Position numbers and translations under genes: made by a program
Notes under the pieces: model-generated
Told to the model about the DNA's origin: nothing
Seen by the model: only the letters and a program-made list of their open reading frames with translations
Databases searched by the model: none
NCBI GenBank assembly: GCA_023439505.1
Contig: JAEXNR010000016.1
Location: 1 to 63,012 of the forward strand
Length of the DNA stretch: 63,012 nucleotides
Direction: 5' to 3'
Source: Bacillota bacterium
GTDB taxonomy: Bacteria > Bacillota > Clostridia > Lachnospirales > Lachnospiraceae
Part shown: positions 8,806-18,382 of the stretch, piece by piece
Layout of the letters: each line of letters starts with the position of its first letter
Position numbering within the stretch: position 1 is the stretch's first letter

Positions 8806-8990
8806 GATAGTAAACGATATGGAGGTCAGCAGTATTTTTGTAAACCTATGATTTCAGAATTCAAGTGTTGTGTAATCTGTATCAATTAAAAGGTGAGAAT
8901 TTATAGAAATTAATGAAATAAAAATATTGGATAATAAATCCGTTTTGCATGGTACCGGATTAAGGTAATAAATAAAAGGAGAAAAATTAT

Positions 8991-9455
8991 ATGAGTAGCC
9001 TGATTTCAAGAATCCTTCCCGAAAGTATCAATAAGGAATACAAAGGTTATAAAATTGCTGTATATGTATTTGTTTTATATTCGGTTGTGAGTATCGTGAG
9101 AAGCTGTATTCACATTTTTTCGCCAGATGGTGGCGCGGGAAGTGTTGCACATATTGACTTATCAAAAGGGGGAGAGAATATCATCTTCGTTTTTGCACTC
9201 TGGGGAGTCAGTCAATTAATTGTGGCATTGATCCAGTTACTGGTTAGTTTCAGATATAGATCACTGCTCCCTCTGATGTATCTTTTGTTGTTCCTTGAAT
9301 ATTGTTTTCGCATGGTCCTGGGTATCATGAAACCACTGATTTTCGAAGCTGGTGCGGGAACACCGCCGGGAGGATATCTGGATAAACTTATGATACCACT
9401 TGCCCTTATCATGTTGGTTTTGAGTTTAATGACAAAAAAGGAGAAGCTTCATTAA
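8991..9455 (+). CDS. four-helix small membrane protein, unknown
   Basis: The 154-residue protein has about four hydrophobic segments (VYVFVLYSVVSIVRSC near residue 24, IIFVFALWGVSQLIVALIQLL near 65, a third near 85-105, IPLALIMLVLSLMT at the end). I do not recognise the family. The ATG follows AAAGGAGA, and a terminator at 9562 ends the unit, so it is probably monocistronic. Confidence 0.65.
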   Translation: MSSLISRILPESINKEYKGYKIAVYVFVLYSVVSIVRSCIHIFSPDGGAGSVAHIDLSKGGENIIFVFALWGVSQLIVALIQLLVSFRYRSLLPLMYLLLFLEYCFRMVLGIMKPLIFEAGAGTPPGGYLDKLMIPLALIMLVLSLMTKKEKLH

Positions 9456-9561
9456 TTCGAGGCAAGCTATAGCTGCAGGAGTACGCCAGAGGGCGATTCC
9501 ATGAATATTGCTAAAACCCTATTGATAGAAGAAAGCAGTTAATAATAAGTACGAAATAAAT

Positions 9562-9602
9562 CCTCTTGATCAGTGTTTATGGAACATGTCAAGGGGGTTT
9601 TT
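9562..9602 (+). terminator. Rho-independent terminator
   Basis: CCTCTTGA (9562-9569) pairs with TCAAGGGG (9589-9596), with one G-U pair, and is followed by a T run. Confidence 0.75.
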
Positions 9603-9755
9603 TAAGGAGTTGCAATCATAGAATCTGGATGCAGAAAAGATGATAAAAATTTCCATTTGCAGGATTGTATGTTATAATTTAATTAGTTGATATAAGGGAC
9701 AGAAGGTAGTGAGTTTCATTATAACTACATATATCTTAAAGAAGCGGAGGGGGAC

Positions 9756-11039
9756 ATGGAATTTAAATTCAACGATCAATTATCCTTGGGGGTAGCATCG
9801 GCAGCAACCCAGATCGAAGGAGGAGCGTGTGAGCATAGCTGGAATGACTGGTATGAAAGAGGGAAGATCAAAGATCATTCCAATCCGGCCCGGGCCACGG
9901 ATCATTATAAGCGATGGAAAGAAGATGCAGCGCTTATGACATCGATGAAGATTGAGCATTATCGGATGGGAATTGAATGGGCGCGGATCTGTCCGCAGGA
10001 AGGAGAAGTTGATGGGGCAGCGGTTGCCCATTATAGGGAGGAGCTGGAATATTTAAAGGAAGAAGGAATTACGGTTCTGCTGACAATACACCACTTTACC
10101 AATCCTATGTGGTTTGAGCGAAAAGGAGCATTCACGAAGAGAGAAAATATTAAGTATTTCCTTGATTTTGTAAAACTTATAATCAATGAATTCGCAAGCC
10201 TTGTTTCCGAGTACATAACAATCAACGAGCCCAATGTATATGCAACCAATTCCTATTACTTTGGAGAGTGGCCTCCCGGAGAAAAATCAATTTCGAAAAC
10301 GATGCGGGTCATGTCCAATATTGCAATCTGCCATATAAAAGCCTATCAGATGATACATCGTATGCGTGAGTCAATGGGATATCAGGATTCAAAAGTGAGC
10401 TTTGCCAATCATCTTCGTAACTTTGATCCCAAAAACCCCGGAAATCCCTGGCATTGTATTTGTGCCAGATTATTAGACAGGTTTTTTCAGGGAGCGTTAA
10501 CCGAGGCCATATCCACAGGTGATTTCAAATGGCCCCTAAAACGACCAAAAGATATCGTACATGGAGAATATCTGGATTTCATAGCCATTAATTATTATAC
10601 ACGGAGCAGTGTTTCGGGGTTTGGCGACGGGGTCAGGGAAGCTGCACCTAAGAATGATCTGGGATGGGAGATCTATCCCAAAGGACTGATTCGTTGTGTC
10701 GGTGATACGTATCAGCTTTTAAAGCGCCCGATTTATATCACTGAGAATGGCACTTGCGATAATCAGGATACATTCCGGTCGAAATACATCTACGAACATT
10801 TAAAAGAGATCAGTGCGTCAAAACTTCCAATCGCCAGGTACTATCACTGGTGTTATTGCGATAATTTTGAATGGGTGGAAGGAGAAAGTGCACGCTTTGG
10901 GCTGGTGCATGTCAATTATGAGACCCAGGAAAGAACGATCAAAGCCTCGGGAAGATTTTATACCAAAATGATTGAGGAACGTGGTGTATCGGAAGAAGTA
11001 TATAGAGAATACGTAGAACCACAGGAATATCACAATTAA
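9756..11039 (+). CDS. glycoside hydrolase family 1 (beta-glucosidase/galactosidase type)
   Basis: The 427-residue cytosolic enzyme has the GH1 opening (LGVASAATQIEGG near residue 12). TINEPNVYA near residue 155 carries the acid/base Glu, and YITENGTCD near residue 330 carries the nucleophile Glu. GH1 enzymes cleave beta-linked glucosides, galactosides or their 6-phosphates. The usual C-terminal sugar-contact WCYCDNFEW is present. GAAGCGGAGGGGGAC precedes the ATG. It heads an operon with an alpha-galactosidase and a GPH symporter, so an imported unphosphorylated galactoside or glucoside is the likely substrate. There is no PTS gene here. Confidence 0.92.
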   Translation: MEFKFNDQLSLGVASAATQIEGGACEHSWNDWYERGKIKDHSNPARATDHYKRWKEDAALMTSMKIEHYRMGIEWARICPQEGEVDGAAVAHYREELEYLKEEGITVLLTIHHFTNPMWFERKGAFTKRENIKYFLDFVKLIINEFASLVSEYITINEPNVYATNSYYFGEWPPGEKSISKTMRVMSNIAICHIKAYQMIHRMRESMGYQDSKVSFANHLRNFDPKNPGNPWHCICARLLDRFFQGALTEAISTGDFKWPLKRPKDIVHGEYLDFIAINYYTRSSVSGFGDGVREAAPKNDLGWEIYPKGLIRCVGDTYQLLKRPIYITENGTCDNQDTFRSKYIYEHLKEISASKLPIARYYHWCYCDNFEWVEGESARFGLVHVNYETQERTIKASGRFYTKMIEERGVSEEVYREYVEPQEYHN

Positions 11040-11090
11040 CAATGAAGAAACCACAGAAGAAACGGTATGTATCAGGAGGTACGAAAGGAG

Positions 11091-13430
11091 ATGGTGCCGT
11101 TGATAACAATTAATGAAACGGGCTTTCGCTTGGATACAGATGCTGCCACCTATCTGATCGGTAAAACAAAGTATGGCCATTTGGAACATGTTTACTATGG
11201 AAGCCGGTTAAGTAAAGAGGATGGCGTAGATGTTTTGACTCAAAAGAGGTCCATTATGGTGGGCAGCAGTGTTCGATACAGTAAGGAAGATGAGGTATAT
11301 TGTCTGGATGGCATGTGCCTGGAATGGTCGGACAATGGAAGGGGTGACTATCGTTACAGTCCATCGGAGTTTAAAATGCCGGATGGCAGCTTTGTTACTG
11401 ATTTTATCTATGATAGTCATGAAGTACTGCAGGGCAGCGTTGCAATGGAGACCCTGCCTACCGCCTATGGTGGCGACCAGACGTTGATTATTGTATGTAA
11501 GGATCGTACGTATCCGATTTATCTTGACCTATATTATTCCGTATTCAGGAAGACGAATGTGATCAGCAGGAGAGCGGTAGTAAGGAACAAGGGAAATGCG
11601 CCTGTCACAATCCGCCGTATTATGAGCATGGCTATGGATCTGCCGGATGAGTGCTTTCAGATGTATACCTTGGATGGAGGCTGGATCAAAGAAGCTAATT
11701 TGCACAAACGACCGGTATCGTATGGAATTACCGTAAATTCCTCTACCACAGGAGCAAGCAGTAATCGTCATAATCCTGCGTTTTTACTGGCAGAAGCTGA
11801 TGCGAATGAAGACTATGGTAATGTGTATGCCTTTAACATGATTTATAGCGGTAACCACTATAGCATGGTAGAAAAAAGTGAGCGGGATTATGTTCGTGTC
11901 TGTATGGGAATTAACCCTCATGCATTCGAATGGAGTTTGGTGCCGGAGGAGAAGTTTGAAACACCGGAATGCGTAATGAGCTATAGCTCTCACGGCTTTC
12001 ATGGCACAAGTCATGCGATGCATGATTTCATTAATGAGCATATTGTCAGAGGCGACTATAAGCTGAAGGATAGACCAATTCTGATGAATCACTGGGAGGC
12101 GTACTTCTTTACCTTCAATGAAAGGAAGCTGCTGCGGCTTGCCAAAGATGCGAAAAAACTTGGAATAGAGTTGTTTGTATTGGATGACGGATGGTTTGGC
12201 GATCGCAGGGATGACAAAGCGGGGCTTGGGGATTATGGGGTAAATCCCAAGAAAATACCCGGTGGAATGAAGGCGTTTGCAGATAAAATAAGGAATCTCG
12301 GACTGGATTTTGGTCTATGGTTTGAACCGGAGATGGTGAATGAAGATAGTGATTTGTATCGGAGTCATCCGGAATATGCGGTGAAACTTCCAAATCGTCA
12401 TTCGGTATTAGGCAGGAATCAGCTGGTGCTGGATCTTTGCAAACAGGAAGTTCGGGATTATATGGTGGAACAGGTTAGTACTATTCTGGATGAAGCAAAG
12501 ATTTCTTATGTGAAATGGGATATGAACCGCCATATAGCAGAAGCATTTTCTACGGCATTAAATAACCAGGGAGAGTTCTTTCATCGTTATGTCCTGGGTC
12601 TTTATGAGGTGTTGACCAGGATCTTTGGCCCCAGACCCCATATTTTGCTGGAGAGCTGTTCCAGTGGCGGTAACCGGTTTGACTTGGGCATGCTTTGCTA
12701 TAGCCCGCAAATCTGGGCTTCCGACGATACGGATCCCGTGGAACGGTTAAAAATTCAGACGGGGTTATCCTATTTTTATCCCCAATCTACCATGGGAGCT
12801 CATGTTTCGGGGACGCCCCATCAACAAACCTTGCGGGAGACACCCCTGGCCACCCGTTTTCATGCAGCCTGTTTTGGTTGTCTGGGATATGAGCTGGACT
12901 TAAAGTATCTGTCGCCGGAACAAAGAAAAGACATAGCAGAACAAGTTGCATTCTATAAGAAGTATCGCAGGATTTTCCAATATGGGAGATTTTATAGAGT
13001 GAAATCTTATAAATCTAACAAAGTGATATGGGAAACGGTAAGTGAGGATAAGGAAACTGCCCTCACCGGCTTTTTTCAAACATTAGCCACCGCAGCAGAA
13101 AGCAGTGACAGGCTAAAGGTGGTTGGTCTGAAAAAAGGCAGATTTACTGTGCGGACAAGATCACAACGGCTTTATATTGAGCGTTTTGGGGGCTTGATGA
13201 AGCATGTTACGCCTGTGGCGTTAAATCCCGATGGTATAATCCTTCGGGCAGCCAATCGCCATTATAGTCTGAAGGATTGCGTGGAGACCTATACCTGCTC
13301 CAGCGAGGCACTTATGGCGGGGATACCATTATGTGAGCAGTTTATCGGTACAGGTTATCATGATCAGGTAAGGATGCTTGGAGATTTTGGATCAAATATG
13401 TATATAACGGAGAAGGAACAACAAAGGTAA
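11091..13430 (+). CDS. GH36 alpha-galactosidase
   Basis: The 779-residue enzyme has the full three-part GH36 layout: an N-terminal beta-supersandwich (residues 1-310, GHLEHVYYGSRL near 30), a TIM barrel (about 320-650) and a C-terminal beta domain. YVKWDMNRHI near residue 475 holds the catalytic nucleophile Asp. LESCSSGGNRFDLGM and ASDDTDP near 520-550 hold the substrate Cys region and the acid/base Asp. It releases alpha-1,6-galactose from melibiose or raffinose-type sugars. I prefer ATG 11091, with AGGAGG at 11074-11079, over ATG 11067, which has no ribosome site. It lies between GH1 and the symporter genes. Confidence 0.94.
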   Translation: MVPLITINETGFRLDTDAATYLIGKTKYGHLEHVYYGSRLSKEDGVDVLTQKRSIMVGSSVRYSKEDEVYCLDGMCLEWSDNGRGDYRYSPSEFKMPDGSFVTDFIYDSHEVLQGSVAMETLPTAYGGDQTLIIVCKDRTYPIYLDLYYSVFRKTNVISRRAVVRNKGNAPVTIRRIMSMAMDLPDECFQMYTLDGGWIKEANLHKRPVSYGITVNSSTTGASSNRHNPAFLLAEADANEDYGNVYAFNMIYSGNHYSMVEKSERDYVRVCMGINPHAFEWSLVPEEKFETPECVMSYSSHGFHGTSHAMHDFINEHIVRGDYKLKDRPILMNHWEAYFFTFNERKLLRLAKDAKKLGIELFVLDDGWFGDRRDDKAGLGDYGVNPKKIPGGMKAFADKIRNLGLDFGLWFEPEMVNEDSDLYRSHPEYAVKLPNRHSVLGRNQLVLDLCKQEVRDYMVEQVSTILDEAKISYVKWDMNRHIAEAFSTALNNQGEFFHRYVLGLYEVLTRIFGPRPHILLESCSSGGNRFDLGMLCYSPQIWASDDTDPVERLKIQTGLSYFYPQSTMGAHVSGTPHQQTLRETPLATRFHAACFGCLGYELDLKYLSPEQRKDIAEQVAFYKKYRRIFQYGRFYRVKSYKSNKVIWETVSEDKETALTGFFQTLATAAESSDRLKVVGLKKGRFTVRTRSQRLYIERFGGLMKHVTPVALNPDGIILRAANRHYSLKDCVETYTCSSEALMAGIPLCEQFIGTGYHDQVRMLGDFGSNMYITEKEQQR

Positions 13431-13470
13431 TGGCTATATTCAATCTATTTGAATTGAAAAGGGGATAACT

Positions 13471-14844
13471 ATGGCAGCAAAAACAAAAAGAAATCATAAT
13501 CGTTATATGTTTGGACTTGGAACGGTTGGCAGGGATATGCTATATTCAATCGTAAGCATGTATCTTCTGTTCTTCCTGACGGATATCCTGGATTTACCGG
13601 ATTCTACCATGTGGTGGATGACGGGGGCAATGACCATCCTTCGTATATTTGATGCGGTAAATGATCCGATCATGGGATTTTTGGTGGATAATACCCACTC
13701 ACGCTATGGCAAATTTAAGCCATGGATTGTAGTTGGGGCTATTTTGGGCGGTATTTTCACAGCTCTGTTGTTTCATGATTTTGGATTAAAGGGCGCAGGA
13801 TTTGTCATCATGTTTGTGGTGATTTATCTCCTTTGGGACTTAACTTATGGAGCCAATGATATTGCGTACTGGTCAATGCTTCCTTCCCTGACACTGGATC
13901 AAAAGGAACGTGAGAAAACCGGCTCCTTTGCCAGAATTTGCGCAAATATCGGATTATTTACCACGGTAGTTGCTATACTACCTGTTACCAATGCTTTGGG
14001 CGGGGATAAAAGAGCCTGGCAGATTACAGCCATTGCAATCGTATTAATTACATGGGCATTTCTTATGTTCACCGTGTTTGGAGTGAGAGAAGATAAAACC
14101 ATTCATATGAAGCAGGAATCTACTTCATTAAAGGAAATGTTCAGAATTTTATTCAAGAATGATCAGCTGTTATTTACGGCAATATCAATGGCTTTGTTTA
14201 TGATTGGTTATACTACCACCACAGCGTTTGGCGTGTATTTCTTTAAATATGCTTATAAAAATGAAGGCATGTATTCGGTGTTCGCAGCGATTCTCGGAGT
14301 TTCACAGCTTGCTGCTTTATCTGTATTTCCCTTATTTTCCAAGAAATACAGCAGAAAAACCTTATATGCCATGGCAACGATATTGGTAGTTGCCGGGTAT
14401 GTGTTATTCTTTCTATCACCTATGAATATGCTCTTCATTGGTGTAGCAGGCATCCTGCTTTTTACCGGTCAGGCTTTCATACAGCTGTTGATGCTGATGT
14501 TCTTAACAGATACGGTAGAGTACGGACAATGGAAGCTGGGACGGCGTAACGAAAGCATTACCTTCTCGGTACAGCCCTTTATCAATAAAATAGGGGGAGC
14601 AATTGCAAATGGGATCGTTGGCGTTACCTTGATTGTCTCCGGTATCAATGCTGCTGCTACGCCGGAGGAGGTTAGTGAAACAGGACTTTTCATCATGAAG
14701 CTGGCAATGTTAATTTTACCATTGATCTTTATTGTCATCGGTTACATAATTTATGACAAGAAATTTAAGATTGATAAGCAGATGTATGATAAAATTATAT
14801 TGGAATTGGCGGCGCGCGGTGATGTAAACAGAGAGCAGGAGTAA
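13471..14844 (+). CDS. GPH family (MelB-type) sugar:cation symporter
   Basis: The 457-residue protein has twelve predicted membrane helices and the GPH signature region near residues 50-85 (RIFDAVNDPIMGFLVDNTHSRYGKFKPW). That region includes the Asp residues which bind cation and sugar in MelB. It should bring the galactoside into the cell for the two hydrolases encoded upstream. GAAAAGGGGATAACT precedes the ATG. A sigma factor gene begins six bases after its stop. Confidence 0.92.
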   Translation: MAAKTKRNHNRYMFGLGTVGRDMLYSIVSMYLLFFLTDILDLPDSTMWWMTGAMTILRIFDAVNDPIMGFLVDNTHSRYGKFKPWIVVGAILGGIFTALLFHDFGLKGAGFVIMFVVIYLLWDLTYGANDIAYWSMLPSLTLDQKEREKTGSFARICANIGLFTTVVAILPVTNALGGDKRAWQITAIAIVLITWAFLMFTVFGVREDKTIHMKQESTSLKEMFRILFKNDQLLFTAISMALFMIGYTTTTAFGVYFFKYAYKNEGMYSVFAAILGVSQLAALSVFPLFSKKYSRKTLYAMATILVVAGYVLFFLSPMNMLFIGVAGILLFTGQAFIQLLMLMFLTDTVEYGQWKLGRRNESITFSVQPFINKIGGAIANGIVGVTLIVSGINAAATPEEVSETGLFIMKLAMLILPLIFIVIGYIIYDKKFKIDKQMYDKIILELAARGDVNREQE

Positions 14845-14850
14845 GGATAA

Positions 14851-15618
14851 ATGAAGATATTGGATGTATATGAAAACTACTATAAATACATTTATAACTA
14901 TGCTTTAAAACTGACCTGCCATCCGGAAGATGCCCGTGACTTGACACAGGACACATTTTTAAAAGCAATGGAGAAGCTGGATACATTAAAACATGAACAG
15001 GCATTAGCCAGTTGGTTAAGAACAATATGTTTCCATGAATTTATAAACAAAGCAAAAGAAAACGCCGATAAATATCTGGTAGAACCGGAGGATTGGGAGA
15101 AATTAGAGCAGGAAGGACATCTCCTGACCGATATCAGCCTGCAGCCGGAGGATGAGATTATTGTAGCGGAAGAAATCAGAGAGTTACAAAATGGATGTTT
15201 TCTGGCAATGGTAAGAAAGCTGACATTAAATCAGCGAATCACATTTTCCCTGGTCGATATGTATGGTCTGCCGATTGATTATGTTGCAAAGCTATTAGAT
15301 ATCTCCACAGGGGCGGCAAAAGGATTGCTCTACCGGGCAAGAATGAATATTGATTCTTTTTTTGGAGACCACTGCAATATTATTTATGAAAAAAATCCTT
15401 GTAACTGCAAGGCCTGGATTGAATTTTCGGCAAATCGTTCCAATCTGCAGCAACAATCCATCAGGATATTGGAAAAATTAGATTATCAGCAAAAAGGCTA
15501 CGAATACAACGAACACGTCAGAAAAAAAGTACAGTATCTTTATCATCATATGCCCGATCAAAAACCTTCTGCACAATGGTATCAAAAAGTTTTGACTATA
15601 TTGTCCCCAGATAATTAA
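14851..15618 (+). CDS. ECF-type sigma factor with C-terminal extension
   Basis: The 255-residue protein has sigma region 2 (residues 8-70, HPEDARDLTQDTFLKAMEKLD) and region 4 (about 130-170, FSLVDMYGLPIDYVAKLLDISTG). An additional tail of about 85 residues contains CNIIYEKNPCNCKAWIEF, whose cysteines could bind metal. There is no anti-sigma gene next to it, so the tail may do the regulating, as in ECF classes with C-terminal extensions. It is tightly coupled to the sugar operon (six-base gap, AGTAAGGATAA ribosome site). Control of sugar use or of the CMD-like gene behind it is inference. Confidence 0.87.
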   Translation: MKILDVYENYYKYIYNYALKLTCHPEDARDLTQDTFLKAMEKLDTLKHEQALASWLRTICFHEFINKAKENADKYLVEPEDWEKLEQEGHLLTDISLQPEDEIIVAEEIRELQNGCFLAMVRKLTLNQRITFSLVDMYGLPIDYVAKLLDISTGAAKGLLYRARMNIDSFFGDHCNIIYEKNPCNCKAWIEFSANRSNLQQQSIRILEKLDYQQKGYEYNEHVRKKVQYLYHHMPDQKPSAQWYQKVLTILSPDN

Positions 15619-15712
15619 AAAAATTATTTCTAGCCGTATCTTTTGAATGATTTATTTGTCTTTATCTATGTGACCGATAACATTCGGTACAGATTAGAAA
15701 GGATGGAACATA

Positions 15713-16021
15713 ATGAAAAAGGTGACAGAAGGATTTAACATGTTTATGAAAGAAACAGACGGAATAGGGGAAGCATTTATGAGTGCGATTTATAAATTGT
15801 CTGAAAAAAGCGCGCTTGATAAAAAGACCCATGAGCTGGCCTATATTTCCGTACTGGTATCAGCTAAAATGTATGGCGGGCTGCCGTTTCATATTCAGCA
15901 GGCAAGGGAGCACGGCGCAAGTGTTGAGGAGATAAGGAGTGCCATTCTTGTGCCTTTGCCAATGATAGGAATTCAGGTGGCAGATGCATTACCCTATTTG
16001 AGTGACGTGATCGACAAATAA
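15713..16021 (+). CDS. carboxymuconolactone decarboxylase-like protein
   Basis: The 102-residue protein is one CMD/AhpD fold (HELAYISVLVSAKMYGGLPFHIQQAREHGASVEEI). The redox Cys-x-x-Cys pair of AhpD is replaced by Gly and Pro, but the following His is kept. It is therefore unlikely to be a peroxidase partner and resembles the non-redox CMD branch. GAAAGGATGGAAC precedes the ATG. It follows the sigma factor, and an ACCGA-N6-TCGGT inverted repeat lies in the gap near 15672-15687. Its substrate cannot be told from sequence. Confidence 0.8.
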   Translation: MKKVTEGFNMFMKETDGIGEAFMSAIYKLSEKSALDKKTHELAYISVLVSAKMYGGLPFHIQQAREHGASVEEIRSAILVPLPMIGIQVADALPYLSDVIDK

Positions 16022-16103
16022 TCAAGGATTTTATTAACTCAGATTTCCGTTGCGTTTGGTTTTGTATGACTGATTTGTATGTATTTTAAGATGGTTTTGA
16101 AGA

Positions 16104-16328
16104 ATGAACAGAAAATGGTTAACAGAATGTTTATTGTGGCTAAGATTCCTGATCTATGGAATTTTAGCCATTTTCCTTTTTATATTAACGATAGCAAACC
16201 TTCCTAAAAAACTAGAACATAAACTTTTCTCAGAAAAACAAGAACCTTCCTTAGAAAAATATAAACCTTCCTTAGAAAAACAAGAAACCTTCCTTAGAAA
16301 AACAAGAAAGTGGTTGACAAATAAATAA
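16104..16328 (+). CDS. hypothetical single-pass membrane protein with tandem repeats
   Basis: The 74-residue frame has one transmembrane stretch (LRFLIYGILAIFLFILTI) and a basic tail with three imperfect repeats built on EKQEPSLEKYKPSLEKQE, encoded by repeated CCTTCCTTAGAAAAA units. The ribosome site is weak (GAAGA). No family is recognised. The promoter of the next gene overlaps its end, so it may be a real small gene or an accidental frame over repetitive DNA. Confidence 0.4.
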   Translation: MNRKWLTECLLWLRFLIYGILAIFLFILTIANLPKKLEHKLFSEKQEPSLEKYKPSLEKQETFLRKTRKWLTNK

Positions 16329-16341
16329 AATTACTTATAAT
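16314..16341 (+). promoter_or_regulatory. predicted promoter for the DUF2325 gene
   Basis: TTGACA (16314-16319) and TATAAT (16336-16341) are 16 bases apart. The -35 box lies inside the last codons of the preceding small frame. A leader of about 120 bases follows, AT-rich, with an ATCATAT/ATATGAT inverted repeat near 16354-16374. Confidence 0.65.
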
Positions 16342-16468
16342 TAATAACATACTAATCATATATATAAAATATGATATAAAAATAAGGTTTTAAAACAGAC
16401 GTTTGAAAAGACCGGTTGACAGTAAATAAGGATGGCACAAAAAAATATGGTGAAAGGAAGGAGAAACT

Positions 16469-16756
16469 ATGAGTATTGTAATTATTGGAGGGAATGACCG
16501 CATGGTATGTCAATATAAGAGAATTTGCAAGAAATATAACTGCAAAGCGAAGATCTTTACGCAGATGGCTCCAAAGCTGGGTAATCAAATAGGATCTCCT
16601 GATATCATCATTATATTTACACATACAGTGTCACATCAAATGGTATATCGTGCGGTGGCAGAAGCAGAAAAAAATGATGTTGAACTGATCAGATGCCACA
16701 CAAGCAGTAATAATGCCTTAAGTACAATTCTTGAAAGGGTATGTGCGATAGGATAA
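16469..16756 (+). CDS. DUF2325 family protein
   Basis: The 95-residue soluble protein reads IVIIGGNDRMVCQYKRICKKYNCKAKIF at its start and ISHQMVYRAV-like and CHTSSNNALSTIL segments later, the usual DUF2325 pattern. The family is common in Firmicutes, sometimes beside iron transport or Fe-S genes; its function is unknown. A strong GAAAGGAAGGAG site precedes the ATG. It is convergent with the ECF transporter operon and separated from it by a terminator hairpin. Confidence 0.85.
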   Translation: MSIVIIGGNDRMVCQYKRICKKYNCKAKIFTQMAPKLGNQIGSPDIIIIFTHTVSHQMVYRAVAEAEKNDVELIRCHTSSNNALSTILERVCAIG

Positions 16757-16836
16757 AAAAGAAAAATCACAAATCTTAAGACAGAAATGGAAACAGGTCA
16801 TTGGACTAGTAAAAGAGATAAATTCATCCTATTACA

Positions 16837-16882
16837 GAGAATGCCGCACGGAAAGTACAATGCCGGGCGGCGTTTCTCTTTT
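16837..16882 (+). terminator. Rho-independent terminator between convergent units
   Basis: GAGAATGCCGC (16837-16847) pairs with GCGGCGTTTCTC (16867-16878) with one bulge and one G-U pair. Four T follow. It ends the DUF2325 gene and may also serve the opposite strand. Confidence 0.65.
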
Positions 16883-16891
16883 GGTGAAAGT

Positions 16892-18382
16892 TTAAACAGA
16901 TTCTAGAAAAAATGACTTTAATATGTCTAGGGAGCTTTGTGTTAGTTGATAGTGTTCTTTTAATTTTCCGCTTTCAATATGTATTATTTCATTGCAACAG
17001 TTTAAAATTAATTCAAGGTCATGAGTAATAACAAAAACTGTATTACCGCTTGAACTTAAATTATGAATACAATCAGAGACCTGGAGCATATGTTTGTAAT
17101 CCAGTCCACTTGTGGGCTCATCTAAAAACAAGATTTCCTTTTCAGCAGCAAGCGCACTTGCTATCGCCACTCGCTGTTTTTGACCTCCGGATAACGACAT
17201 GGGATGTTTCTCTTTGTAAGACATAAGACTTAATGAATCTAATATATGATCGGTTTTGGTATCTATATCCGGATCAAACGCATTTTTATCACGAGGTAGG
17301 CTCAACATGATTTCATCTGCAACACTTTCAGTAAATAGCTGATGATTCACATCTTGCATTACCATATAACAAAGATTAATTCCTTTGCGAGTAGAATAGG
17401 AATGATGGTTAATCTCCAGAGTGCCTTTGCATTTTCTTTGAAGTCCGCATAAGCATCTGGCAAATGTAGATTTGCCTGCACCATTATTTCCAATAACTGC
17501 TATCACACTACCTTTAGCTACACATAAGAAATCCAGGTCAATTCCATGAGATGAATTAGTGTATTGATAGCTTAAATTTTTAATTTTAATTTGGGGTGCA
17601 ACCGACGAATTTGAGAGGCTATAACTGGGGAAAGATAATTGATTTATATCTAGTAATCTTATCCCGCGAAGGTTACAATCTTCAATATTAAATTGTTTTA
17701 ATTGCTTTGAAAGAACTTCTTCGACTATTTTACCGTCTTTCATGATTACCATGCGATCCGCTAACTCTCTTAAATAATATAATCGATGTTCTGCGATGAT
17801 AATTGTTTTCCCCTCCGCCTTCCAGTGCCGGATCATTTGGCGTAAGTCTTCAATTGCCTTAATATCTAAATTAGAAGAGGGCTCATCGAGGACAATGATT
17901 TTAGATTCTGCAACAGACACACTGGCACAAGCAATTTTCTGTTTTTCACCACCGCTTAATTGAAAGATATTGCGGCCCATTAGTGACTGCAGTTTAAAAT
18001 CTACAACAACCTTCTGGATTCTATTTGTTATTTCTTCGAAGGAAACACCTTGATTTTCAGGTGCGAAAGCTAATTCGCTTGTTGTATCTACATTAAAAAA
18101 CTGGGATCTCGGATTTTGAAAAACACTACCAACAAATTTTGAAATATCATAAATGGATTCCTTTGTAATATTTACATTATCTATCGTAACATCACCTGTA
18201 AGCTTTCCTTCAAAAAAATGTGGTATCAGTCCATTAATTAACCGCGTGAGGGTCGTTTTTCCGCATCCGGATTCACCTGTAATGAGTAGAGTTTCTCCTT
18301 CGGAAATAAACAGGTTAATATCCTTGATCCCATTATCATCACTTCCCTGATATTGAAAACTAATGTTTCTAAGTTCAACCAT
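16892..18382 (-). CDS. ECF transporter ATPase, two fused ABC domains
   Basis: The 496-residue protein contains two complete ABC ATPase domains in tandem. The first (1-240) has Walker A GESGCGKTTL, signature LSGGEKQKIA and Walker B IIVLDEPSSNLD. The second (270-496) has GNNGAGKSTF, LSGGQKQRVA and ILFLDEPTSGLD. This is the fused A/A' energy-coupling module of a dedicated (group I) ECF transporter. The start at ATG 18382 uses the GGAGGA contained in repeat copy 2, five bases upstream. The T and S components lie upstream in the same operon. Family membership is clear; the substrate is not. Confidence 0.92.
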   Translation of the reverse strand: MVELRNISFQYQGSDDNGIKDINLFISEGETLLITGESGCGKTTLTRLINGLIPHFFEGKLTGDVTIDNVNITKESIYDISKFVGSVFQNPRSQFFNVDTTSELAFAPENQGVSFEEITNRIQKVVVDFKLQSLMGRNIFQLSGGEKQKIACASVSVAESKIIVLDEPSSNLDIKAIEDLRQMIRHWKAEGKTIIIAEHRLYYLRELADRMVIMKDGKIVEEVLSKQLKQFNIEDCNLRGIRLLDINQLSFPSYSLSNSSVAPQIKIKNLSYQYTNSSHGIDLDFLCVAKGSVIAVIGNNGAGKSTFARCLCGLQRKCKGTLEINHHSYSTRKGINLCYMVMQDVNHQLFTESVADEIMLSLPRDKNAFDPDIDTKTDHILDSLSLMSYKEKHPMSLSGGQKQRVAIASALAAEKEILFLDEPTSGLDYKHMLQVSDCIHNLSSSGNTVFVITHDLELILNCCNEIIHIESGKLKEHYQLTQSSLDILKSFFLESV

